20,338 bases of DNA, from contig DATGKD010000010.1 of assembly GCA_035294855.1 (NCBI GenBank), forward strand, positions 1-20,338. Reading direction: 5' to 3'. Source of the stretch: DATGKD01 sp035294855. Lineage in GTDB: Bacteria; Actinomycetota; Acidimicrobiia; Acidimicrobiales; UBA8190. Every line of letters starts with the position of its first letter. Within the stretch, counting starts at the first letter, position 1. A program made the translations under genes and the position numbers. Below, one piece after another: positions 6,671 to 13,717 of the stretch. The notes under the pieces are model-generated. The model made no database searches, was not told the DNA's origin, and saw only the letters and a list, made by a program, of their open reading frames with translations.

Positions 6671-7891
6671 ATGGCCGAGTTGCCGCTCATCGTCTCCGTC
6701 GACGACCACGTCGTGGAGCCGGCGAATGTTTGGCAGGATCGCCTGCCGTCCAAGTACGCGGAGGTCGGGCCCCGCATCGTGCGGGCCCCGATGGGCGAGA
6801 TCACCTTCATCGGCGGGAAGCTCACCGTGAAGCCCGGCAGCGAGGGTGCGCCGACGGACTGGTGGTACTACGAGGAGCTTCGCCGTCCGCTCCTGCGGCT
6901 GGACGCCGCGGCGGGAGTCCCGCGCGACGAGGTGACCATGAAGGGCGTCACCTTCGACGACATGCGCCCCGGCGCCCACCAGGTGAAGCCGCGTCTCGAG
7001 GACATGGACGTCAACCACATCGAGGCGTCGCTGTGCTTCCCGACGTTCCCGCGCTTCTGCGGCCAGACGTTCCTGGAAGCAGACGACAAGGAGCTCGCCC
7101 TGCTGTGCGTGCGGGCGTACAACGACTGGATGGTCGAGGAGTGGTGCGCCGATTCGGCGGGCCGGCTCATCCCGCTCTGTCTCATCCCGCTGTGGGACGC
7201 CGAGCTAGCCGCGCAAGAGGTCCGTCGCAACGCCGATCGGGGCGTGCGCGCCGTGTGCTTCAGCGAGATCCCGCCCTTCCTGGGCCTGCCTTCGGTGCAC
7301 GACCCGAAGAACTACTGGGACCCGTTCTTCGGTGCCTGCGCGGAGACGGGCACGGTGGTGAACATGCACATCGGCTCGTCGTCGAAGATGCCGTCGACGT
7401 CGGCGGACGCCCCGCCGGCGGTGGGATCGACGCTCACCCACACCAACGCCACCTTCTCGGTGGTCGACTTCCTGTTCTCGGGCGTCCTCGTCCGCTTCCC
7501 GACGCTCAAACTGGCGTACTCCGAGGGCCAGATCGGCTGGATCCCCTACATCCTCGAGCGGGCCGACACGGTGTGGGAGGAGAACCGCGGTTGGGGCGGC
7601 GTGGCCGACAAGGTGCCCGAGCCGCCGTCGATGTACTTCCGCCGTCAGATCTACGGATGCTTCTTCGACGACGCGCACGGGCTGCGGTCGGTGGACGACA
7701 TCGGCGTCGACAACATCACCTACGAGTCGGACTACCCGCACTCGGACTCCACGTGGCCCCACACCAAGGAAGTCGCCGAGCGGCAGATGGCGCACCTCGA
7801 CGACGACACCCGCTACAAGATCGTCCGAGGCAACGCCGTCAAGCTCTTCGGCCTCGACCACCTGGCGAACACGGCGTCGCCGGCGTCGTAG
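6671..7891 (+). CDS. Amidohydrolase family protein (COG2159-type metal-dependent hydrolase/decarboxylase)
   Basis: This 406-residue TIM-barrel protein is of the amidohydrolase_2 type. The N-terminal metal motif is VDDHVVEP (His13), the second barrel His is His233 in VVNMHIGSSS, and the C-terminal acidic residue is Asp354 in YESDYPHSDSTWP. The last motif, with EGQIGWIPYILERAD before it and RGNAVKLFGL after it, is typical of members found in actinobacterial catabolic clusters. The family includes C-C hydrolases and decarboxylases such as the ACMSD type, so amide hydrolysis should not be assumed. No Shine-Dalgarno precedes the ATG; a leaderless promoter does. The frame is open upstream, but only this start matches the family. 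It is 63 bases ahead of the second dehydrogenase pair and probably shares its operon and pathway. Confidence 0.9.
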   Translation: MAELPLIVSVDDHVVEPANVWQDRLPSKYAEVGPRIVRAPMGEITFIGGKLTVKPGSEGAPTDWWYYEELRRPLLRLDAAAGVPRDEVTMKGVTFDDMRPGAHQVKPRLEDMDVNHIEASLCFPTFPRFCGQTFLEADDKELALLCVRAYNDWMVEEWCADSAGRLIPLCLIPLWDAELAAQEVRRNADRGVRAVCFSEIPPFLGLPSVHDPKNYWDPFFGACAETGTVVNMHIGSSSKMPSTSADAPPAVGSTLTHTNATFSVVDFLFSGVLVRFPTLKLAYSEGQIGWIPYILERADTVWEENRGWGGVADKVPEPPSMYFRRQIYGCFFDDAHGLRSVDDIGVDNITYESDYPHSDSTWPHTKEVAERQMAHLDDDTRYKIVRGNAVKLFGLDHLANTASPAS

Positions 7892-7954
7892 GCCGCAACG
7901 AGCCGGGCCGAGAAGTCTCTTCCGAGAAGTCCCCGTCCCAGAAGCGACCGCTGC

Positions 7955-9142
7955 GTGGACCTGCGCTATTCGGAGGCCGAGGAGGCGTTTCGCACCGAGT
8001 TGCGCGCCTGGCTCGCGGACGTGTTGCCGAAGCTGCCTCCACAGCCGTCGCACTTCGACTGGCCGGCACGGCGCGCCTACGACACCGCCTGGCAGAAGAT
8101 GCTCCACGACGCGGGGTATGCCGGGATCGACTGGCCCGTCGAAGTGGGCGGCCGGGGCGCGAGCCCGGTGGAACAGCTCATCTACCTGGAGGAGCTCGAA
8201 CGCGCTCACGCCCCCTACGTCGGGGTGAACTTCGTCGGCCTGCTGCACGCGGGGCCCACCGTGGTCGCCGAGGGCACGCCCGAGCAGCGCGCGCGCTTTC
8301 TTCCCCCCATCCTGCGCGGCGACGAGGTGTGGTGCCAGGGCTTCTCCGAGCCCGGCGCCGGCAGCGACCTGGCCGCGTTGCGCACCAAGGCGGTACGCGA
8401 CGGCGACGAGTACGTGGTGACCGGGTCCAAGGTCTGGACCTCGCACGCCGAGGTGGCGGACTTGTGCGAGCTGCTCGTCCGCACCGGTGACGAGGCGAGC
8501 CGGCACCACGGCATCACCTGGCTCGTGATGCCCATGGACGCGCCCGGCATCGAGATCCGGCCGCTCAAGACGATCGTCGGCACGACCGAGTTCGCCGAGC
8601 TCTTCCTCGATCAGGTGCGCGTGCCTGTCGCCAATCGCGTCGGCGACGAGAACGACGGCTGGCGCGTCACCATGGTCACCCTCAGCTTCGAGCGCGGTAC
8701 CGCTTTCGTCGGCGAGGCACTCCAGTCGATGGAATTCCTGCGGGACCTGCGAGCGCTCGCCCAGCGCACCGGCGCCTGGGACGACGCGCACACCAGGCGC
8801 CAGATCGGCCATTTCGGCGCCGAGCTCGACGCGCTCTGGGCCCTCGCCCGCCGCAACGTCTCACAGGCAGCGCGTACCGGCGTCCCCGGCGTGGGCGGCA
8901 GCGTGTTCAAGCTTGCCCTGTCCGAGTTGCGCCAGCGCATCGCGCAGTTCGGCCTCGACCTCATCGGCGCCGCGGGTTTGGCGTGGGACCCGCTCGACGC
9001 CGCCGACGGGAGCGGACCGCTGCGCAACCACCGCGTCGTCAACACCTGGATGAACAGCTTCTCGCGCACGATCGCGGCGGGGACGTCGCAGATCCAGCGG
9101 AACATCGTCGCCGAGCGCATTCTCGGCCTGCCGAAGGGCTGA
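7955..9142 (+). CDS. Acyl-CoA dehydrogenase, large subunit of pair 2
   Basis: This 395-residue FAD-dependent acyl-CoA dehydrogenase is a paralogue of the one at 3211. Shared blocks are MDLRYSEAEEAFRTELRAWL, EVGGRG, PEQRARFLPP, WCQGFSEPGAGSDLAALR (about 127-143), and GTSQIQRNIVAERILGLPKG at the C-terminus. The likely catalytic Glu246 lies in TLSFERG, and the MCAD position before GTSQIQR is Ala. The R-x-Q-F-G FAD motif is missing and is supplied by the next gene. The GTG at 7955 is chosen because the N-terminus then lines up with its paralogue; no strong ribosome site is visible. It follows the amidohydrolase by 63 bases (which contain a duplicated CCGAGAAGTC) and precedes the partner subunit by 15 bases. 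It probably acts at a different step or chain length from pair 1. Confidence 0.92.
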   Translation: MDLRYSEAEEAFRTELRAWLADVLPKLPPQPSHFDWPARRAYDTAWQKMLHDAGYAGIDWPVEVGGRGASPVEQLIYLEELERAHAPYVGVNFVGLLHAGPTVVAEGTPEQRARFLPPILRGDEVWCQGFSEPGAGSDLAALRTKAVRDGDEYVVTGSKVWTSHAEVADLCELLVRTGDEASRHHGITWLVMPMDAPGIEIRPLKTIVGTTEFAELFLDQVRVPVANRVGDENDGWRVTMVTLSFERGTAFVGEALQSMEFLRDLRALAQRTGAWDDAHTRRQIGHFGAELDALWALARRNVSQAARTGVPGVGGSVFKLALSELRQRIAQFGLDLIGAAGLAWDPLDAADGSGPLRNHRVVNTWMNSFSRTIAAGTSQIQRNIVAERILGLPKG

Positions 9143-9157
9143 GCGGAGCAGGCGGGC

Positions 9158-10204
9158 GTGGACTTCGAGCTCTCCGACGACGAGGTGGCCCTGGGCGAGG
9201 GCATCCGGCGTTTGTGCGCGGGCCGCTTCCCACTCGATCGGCTGCGGCGCACCGAGGGCCAGCGCGTGGTGGTCGAGCCCGAGGGGTGGCTCGAGCTCGC
9301 CGAGGCCGGCGTGTTCTCGCTGCGCCTGCCCGAGAGCTCGGGCGGTCTGGGGCTCGGCATGGCTGCTGCCGCCGTCGTCTTCGAAGAGCTCGGACGCGCC
9401 CTTGTTCCCGGACCGCTCGTGTCGTCGCATGTCGCCGCGGTCGTGCTCGAGCCGCTCGATCAGGTTGCCGACGGACCGGTCGGTCACCTCATCGACTACC
9501 GGGCCGTGGCCGAGGGGAAGCTCGTCGTCGGCGCCATCTGCCGACCGGGGCATGCCAGCACGGACCGGTCCGCGGGGCTGGTGCCCGTGGTGATCGGCAA
9601 CCTCGAGTCGCTCGGGGCGCTCGTGGTCGTCACCGACGACGCCATCCACGCGGTCGATCCGGCCTCGCTCGATGCCGAGCCCGTGCAGCGCTCGCTCGAC
9701 CCGCTCCACCCCTTGTGGCATCTGCGCCACCTCCCTCTGGGCGAGCGCATCGCCGGCCCGGAGAGCGCCGCTCGCTTCCTGCGCGAGTTCGTCGTCCTCG
9801 AGAGCGCGCTCCTCATCGGGATGGCCGCCGCCACCACGGACATGGCGGTCGAGTACGCCCAGCACCGCGAGCAATTCGGGCGCGCTATCGGGTCGTTCCA
9901 GGCCGTCAAGCACCTGTGCGCGGACATGCTCGTGCGCGCCGAGCTGGCCCGGGCCGCCGTCCATGCCGCGGCCGTGACCCTCGACCAGCCCGACGTCGGC
10001 GACGCTGACCGGGCCGTCTGGGGTGCTGCCGTGCTCGCCGCCGAGGCCGCGCAGGCGAACGGCAAGAGCTGCATCCAGGTCCACGGGGGCATGGGCTTCA
10101 CGTGGGAAGTCCCCGCCCACCTCTACATGATGCGGTCGCGTGTGGTCTCGGGATCGCTCGGCGATCTCGGACAGCTCGCCGAGCGCGTGGCCGGGCGGTA
10201 CTGA
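9158..10204 (+). CDS. Acyl-CoA dehydrogenase, small subunit of pair 2
   Basis: This 348-residue partner subunit has the N-terminal MDFELSDDEVALGEGIRRLCAGRF helix, ESSGGLGLGMAAAAVVFEELGRALVPGPL, and a shortened, diverged middle domain without the SEPxAGSD loop. The C-terminal domain is well kept: HREQFGRAIGSFQAVKHLCADMLVRAELARAAV with the FAD-binding Arg, then QVHGGMGFTWEVPAHLYMMRS. It shares the layout of the gene at 4397. The GTG start follows the upstream stop by 15 bases, with GGAG in the gap, so translation is probably coupled to the large subunit. The complementary loss of motifs between the two genes argues for an obligate heteromer rather than two independent dehydrogenases. The stop is three bases before the next gene. 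Confidence 0.9.
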   Translation: MDFELSDDEVALGEGIRRLCAGRFPLDRLRRTEGQRVVVEPEGWLELAEAGVFSLRLPESSGGLGLGMAAAAVVFEELGRALVPGPLVSSHVAAVVLEPLDQVADGPVGHLIDYRAVAEGKLVVGAICRPGHASTDRSAGLVPVVIGNLESLGALVVVTDDAIHAVDPASLDAEPVQRSLDPLHPLWHLRHLPLGERIAGPESAARFLREFVVLESALLIGMAAATTDMAVEYAQHREQFGRAIGSFQAVKHLCADMLVRAELARAAVHAAAVTLDQPDVGDADRAVWGAAVLAAEAAQANGKSCIQVHGGMGFTWEVPAHLYMMRSRVVSGSLGDLGQLAERVAGRY

Positions 10205-10207
10205 TCC

Positions 10208-11167
10208 ATGCCGAAGGAGACGGTCCGCATCATCCCCGAGGGCAAGGTCGCCTACGGCATCCAGCTCCCCGTCCAGTCTCAGTCGACCATCTACGTCGAG
10301 GACTGGGAGCTCGGCTCGGGCCCCGCCGAGATCGCCCGCGTGGCCCGCCAGGCGGAGGACGCGGGGTTCTTCTACGCGGCGGTGTGCGATCACACCGCCA
10401 TTCCCCGGCGGCTCGCGCCGACCATGGGGGCCACCTGGTTCGACACCGTTGCGACGCTGGGCTGGCTGGCCGGGATCACCGAGCGCATCCGCTTGATGTC
10501 GCACGTGTTCATCGCCGCGCAACGCCACCCGTTGCGGGCCGCCAAGGAGCTCGCCACGATCGACGTGCTGTCGGGCGGTCGGCTCATCGTCGGTGTGGGA
10601 GCGGGGCACGTCGTGGAGGAGTTCGAGATGTTCGGACCGCCCTACAACGAGCGCGGCGCCGCGCTCGACGAGTCCATCGACGCCATCGCCGCGGCACTCA
10701 CCGACGAATACCCGGTGCTCGAGGGCCCGCGCTGGCCGGCGAGCGACGTCACGGTGTCGCCCCGGCCGGTCCAGCGGCCGCGTCCCCCGATCTGGGTGGG
10801 CGGGTCGTCGCGGGCTGCGCTGCGACGCGCCGCCTCGCTCGGTGACGGCTGGCTTCCCCAGACGGTGAAGCGCAGCGACCTGCGCGAGCAGGTGGCCCAG
10901 CTCCTCGAGCTGCGCCGTGCGCTGCGCGACGGCGCGCCCATCGAGATCGGGTCGCTCGTCGGGACCCTCTACCTGGGCCAGGCGAGTTTCGAGCTCCCCG
11001 GGGGCACGGTATCGGGCAGCGCGCAGAAGGTCGCCGACCACCTCGCCGAGTTCGTCGACATGGGCGTGTCGCACATGCAGCTGCGCTTTCCGAGCCGCTC
11101 GGTCGACGAGCTGTGCGACCAGATGGCCGCGTTCGGCGAACAGGTCGCCCCGCTCCTGCCCACCTGA
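10208..11167 (+). CDS. LLM-class flavin/F420-dependent oxidoreductase
   Basis: This 319-residue protein has the luciferase-like monooxygenase TIM-barrel fold. Visible family blocks are AYGIQLPVQSQ, ARQAEDAGFFYAAVCDH, TLGWLAGITERIRLMSHVFI, HPLRAAKELATIDVLSGGRLIVGVGAGH, and RPPIWVGGSSRAALRRAASLGDGWLP. The GRLIVGVGAGxxxEEFEMFG stretch is typical of the TIGR03619-like F420-dependent branch common in actinobacteria. From sequence alone F420 and FMN cannot be separated; F420 is the likelier given the lineage. The ATG is three bases after the stop of the dehydrogenase subunit, so it belongs to the same operon. It may carry out a redox step on the same acyl-CoA or a ring intermediate. Related LLM genes occur in mycobacterial cholesterol clusters. 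Confidence 0.9.
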   Translation: MPKETVRIIPEGKVAYGIQLPVQSQSTIYVEDWELGSGPAEIARVARQAEDAGFFYAAVCDHTAIPRRLAPTMGATWFDTVATLGWLAGITERIRLMSHVFIAAQRHPLRAAKELATIDVLSGGRLIVGVGAGHVVEEFEMFGPPYNERGAALDESIDAIAAALTDEYPVLEGPRWPASDVTVSPRPVQRPRPPIWVGGSSRAALRRAASLGDGWLPQTVKRSDLREQVAQLLELRRALRDGAPIEIGSLVGTLYLGQASFELPGGTVSGSAQKVADHLAEFVDMGVSHMQLRFPSRSVDELCDQMAAFGEQVAPLLPT

Positions 11168-11384
11168 CTCGCAGCCTCTCGGTCTCTCGCCCTCCCCGGT
11201 CTTCTTCATTCTCCCGCCTGTCCGCCCAGCCGGGACCCGCCATGGCCGCGGGAACCCATCGCCCCTCCCGGTCGTCTGAACGTCCGCAGATCTGGTCGAT
11301 CCCGATCGGCACGAGCACGGATGTGCAGGACGACAGAGGCGCACGGCAGGGGCAGAACGACCGGCCGGCGGGGAGGTGCGGGAA

Positions 11385-12161
11385 ATGGAACGTCGCGTGG
11401 CGCGTGCAGCGGTGGCCACCGGGGTGGTCGTGGCACTTGCGGTCGGGGCGACGGCGCTCGGCGTCGCGGTCTCGGGCTCCGCCGCGTCCGCGGTGACCAC
11501 GCCGGGACCCGGATGCGGCTCTTCGGACGCGAAGCTCACGGTGCAGGGCTCCGGCATGGCGACGGGGACGCCCGATCTCCTCACCGTGTCGGTGGGCATC
11601 GACGTCACCGACGCCACCGCGCAGGGCTCGATGGCGGACGACAACGGCAAGGCTGCCGCCGTCACCACGGCCCTCACGAAGAACGGCGTGCTCGACAAGG
11701 ACGTCCAGACGACGAACGTGTCGATCCAGCCGCACTTCGACCTTGCAGGCAACGTCACGGGCTACGAGATGACCAACACGTTGACGGCCAAGCTCCGTGA
11801 CTTCTCGTCGGCGGGAGCGGTCGTCGACGCCCTGGGCCAGGCTGCGGGGAACGCCGCCCGGATCGACTCCCTGTCGTTTTCGGTCGAGGACCCGAGGCCG
11901 ATCGAGGACCAGGCCCGCACCGACGCCGTCCGGCAAGCGGTCAGCCATGCCCGGTCCATGGCCGACGCCGCCGGGGAGCGGCTCGGTCCGGTCTGCTCGC
12001 TGACGGACGACGCCTCGCTCGGTTACAACAACAACGACCAGACTGCCGGCGGCGCGCGGTCCGCGTCGGCCGCCGACCATGCGGTGCCGCTCGAGCCCGG
12101 GACCCAGCAGGCGACGGCACAGGTCACCCTCGTGTATGCGTTGGCCTCACATCCCCGATGA
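11385..12161 (+). CDS. Secreted SIMPL-domain (DUF541) protein
   Basis: This 258-residue exported protein has an Arg-rich start (MERRVARAAVATGVVVALAV), a hydrophobic core and a probable signal cleavage after the ASA near residue 37. The SIMPL/DUF541 domain follows: KLTVQGSGMATGTPDLLTVSVGIDV, DVQTTNVSIQPHFD, VTGYEMTNTLTAKLRDFSSAGAVVDAL, GNAARIDSLSFSVEDP, and the helical ARTDAVRQAVSHARSMADAAGERLG. The family is periplasmic or cell-surface and of unclear biochemical role. A GTG at 11376 is in frame, but GGGAGG at 11370-11375 is well placed only for the ATG at 11385. An extra tail after the domain (about residues 210-258) contains YNNNDQ and an Ala/Gly/Ser-rich stretch. It may be separately transcribed, since 217 bases separate it from the upstream operon. 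Confidence 0.88.
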   Translation: MERRVARAAVATGVVVALAVGATALGVAVSGSAASAVTTPGPGCGSSDAKLTVQGSGMATGTPDLLTVSVGIDVTDATAQGSMADDNGKAAAVTTALTKNGVLDKDVQTTNVSIQPHFDLAGNVTGYEMTNTLTAKLRDFSSAGAVVDALGQAAGNAARIDSLSFSVEDPRPIEDQARTDAVRQAVSHARSMADAAGERLGPVCSLTDDASLGYNNNDQTAGGARSASAADHAVPLEPGTQQATAQVTLVYALASHPR

Positions 12162-12264
12162 CAACCCCCCGCGGGGACCGGAGTGCACGACGCTAGACAG
12201 CCGTGAAGAACAGGGTGCGACGTGACCCGCGGGTGTAGGTTCCTGGCGAACTGGGGGACAGGGG

Positions 12265-13659
12265 GTGACCGTGCGTCGGTCGGATCCGCAGGTCAGGTCG
12301 CGTCCGGCGCGTCGTGCGCGCTCCATGACCGTGGCCGCATTGTTGGTGGCCGCCACCTTTCTGGCGTCGTGCTCCAGCAGTCCCAAGACGAGCACGACGA
12401 CGAGCGGGGGTGCGCAGTCGACCACGCTCGGTCGAGGGGTGACCGCGTCGACCATCAAGGTCGGGGTATCGCTCGTGGACTTCAACTGCATCTCGCAATT
12501 CGTGAACCAGATCCGCGTCAACCAGGACCAGGTGTACCAGGCGTTCTTCAACTACGTGAACAGCCACGGCGGGGTCGCCGGACGCAAGCTCGTGCCCGAC
12601 TTCCAATCCTTCTGCCCGATCGGCAATGCCCAGGCGCTCGCGCTGTGCACCAAGTTCGCCGAAGACGACGGCGTGTTCGCCGTGCTCGGCAACTTCGTCG
12701 ATTTCACCGGTGACGCCCAGACCTGCCTGGCGAAGGACCACGACACGGTCTTGCTCACGTTCCAGCTCACCCAGGCCATCATGAGCCAGTCGCCACCCGG
12801 GCTCATCATCCTGCCCGGCGAGACGCCGGAACGGACCGACGGGATCCTCGTCTCGCTCTTGAAGAAGCAGGGCACGCTGAAGGGCAAGAAGATCGCCATC
12901 CTGAGCGAGGTCGACAACCAGAGCGTCGTCACGAACGCCGTGCAGCCCGCCCTCGGCAAGCTGGGCATCCCCACCGGCAGCACGGCCATCCTGGACGTGA
13001 CCGGAGCCGACACGTCGGCTGCGCAGGCTCAGCTCGACAGTTTCATCGAGCGCTGGAAGAGCGAGAACGTGAGCGCCCTGTTCGTCACCGGGACGCAGGT
13101 CTCCTCCCAGCAGTTCATCGAAAAGGTGCGGGCCCAGATGCCCAACGTCGCCCTCGTCACCGACACCGACTCGACCGTGGTCCAGGGCTACGGCCAGCAG
13201 GAGAAGCAGGCAGGGCGGGTGCCCAACCCCTACGAGGGGATCCTCACCGCCGCCGGCCCCACGTCACAGGAGTACGACCAGAGCGCCAACTGGCGCTACT
13301 GCTCGGGGATCTACCAGCAGGAGACGGGCAAGGTCGCCCCCAACGCCGAGGCGGTCGTGCCCGGTCCCAACGGCAAGACGCTCGATACCTACGGCAGCAT
13401 CAACGACGCCTGCCAGTTGGTGACGATGTTCCACGACATCGCATCACGTGTCGGCACGTACCTGAACACCGACAACTGGGTGCGGACGGTCGACAGCTTC
13501 GGCAACATCCGCAACGTGGGTGACGGCCAGTACGCCTCGTTGCACACCGGCAAGTACGACGTCGCCGACACCTTCCGTCTCGAGGAATTCGACTCGTCGA
13601 TCGGGGCGAAGGGCCAATACCGCCCGCTCACGCCGCTCGAGGACATCACCGGCTCCTGA
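12265..13659 (+). CDS. ABC transporter substrate-binding lipoprotein, branched-chain amino acid (Liv) type
   Basis: This 464-residue extracytoplasmic solute receptor has an Arg-rich n-region (VRRSDPQVRSRPARRARS). A hydrophobic helix follows, then a lipobox LASC with Cys36 as the lipidated residue, and an Ser/Thr linker. The periplasmic-binding fold of the Leu/Ile/Val type (Peripla_BP_6) begins at STIKVGVSLVD. It continues through YVNSHGGVAGRKLVP, the FAVLGNFVDFTG segment, and KGKKIAILSEVDNQ at the second lobe. The ligand is not predictable: this fold binds amino acids, amides, urea and aromatic or other organic acids. The GTG at 12265 gives a complete signal peptide; a later ATG at 12325 would remove the positive n-region. 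It is the first gene of the transporter set, 58 bases before the MFS-ATPase fusion. Confidence 0.9.
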   Translation: MTVRRSDPQVRSRPARRARSMTVAALLVAATFLASCSSSPKTSTTTSGGAQSTTLGRGVTASTIKVGVSLVDFNCISQFVNQIRVNQDQVYQAFFNYVNSHGGVAGRKLVPDFQSFCPIGNAQALALCTKFAEDDGVFAVLGNFVDFTGDAQTCLAKDHDTVLLTFQLTQAIMSQSPPGLIILPGETPERTDGILVSLLKKQGTLKGKKIAILSEVDNQSVVTNAVQPALGKLGIPTGSTAILDVTGADTSAAQAQLDSFIERWKSENVSALFVTGTQVSSQQFIEKVRAQMPNVALVTDTDSTVVQGYGQQEKQAGRVPNPYEGILTAAGPTSQEYDQSANWRYCSGIYQQETGKVAPNAEAVVPGPNGKTLDTYGSINDACQLVTMFHDIASRVGTYLNTDNWVRTVDSFGNIRNVGDGQYASLHTGKYDVADTFRLEEFDSSIGAKGQYRPLTPLEDITGS

Positions 13660-13717
13660 ACCGTTTCGAGGCGCCGCGCATCGGTACTATCGAGCCGGGC
13701 GAAGTTGGGGCGGACGC

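Noticed and set aside
8861..11758. Very long minus-strand open frame (965 codons), and similar ones at 3812-5446 and 13646-15592
   Set aside because: These are antisense shadows of strongly supported plus-strand genes in GC-rich DNA. Their translations are Arg/His/Asp/Gly-rich without motifs.
627..12260. Similar strings GCGAACTGGGGCAC (near 627) and GCGAACTGGGGGAC (near 12246) as possible attachment sites
   Set aside because: Only about a dozen bases match, the flanks differ, and no integrase or element boundary is visible near the second copy.
13520..13717. Upstream extension of the MFS-ATPase frame to an ATG at 13520
   Set aside because: It overlaps the binding-protein gene by 140 bases and translates to a Ser/Arg/Thr-rich sequence unlike any transporter N-terminus.
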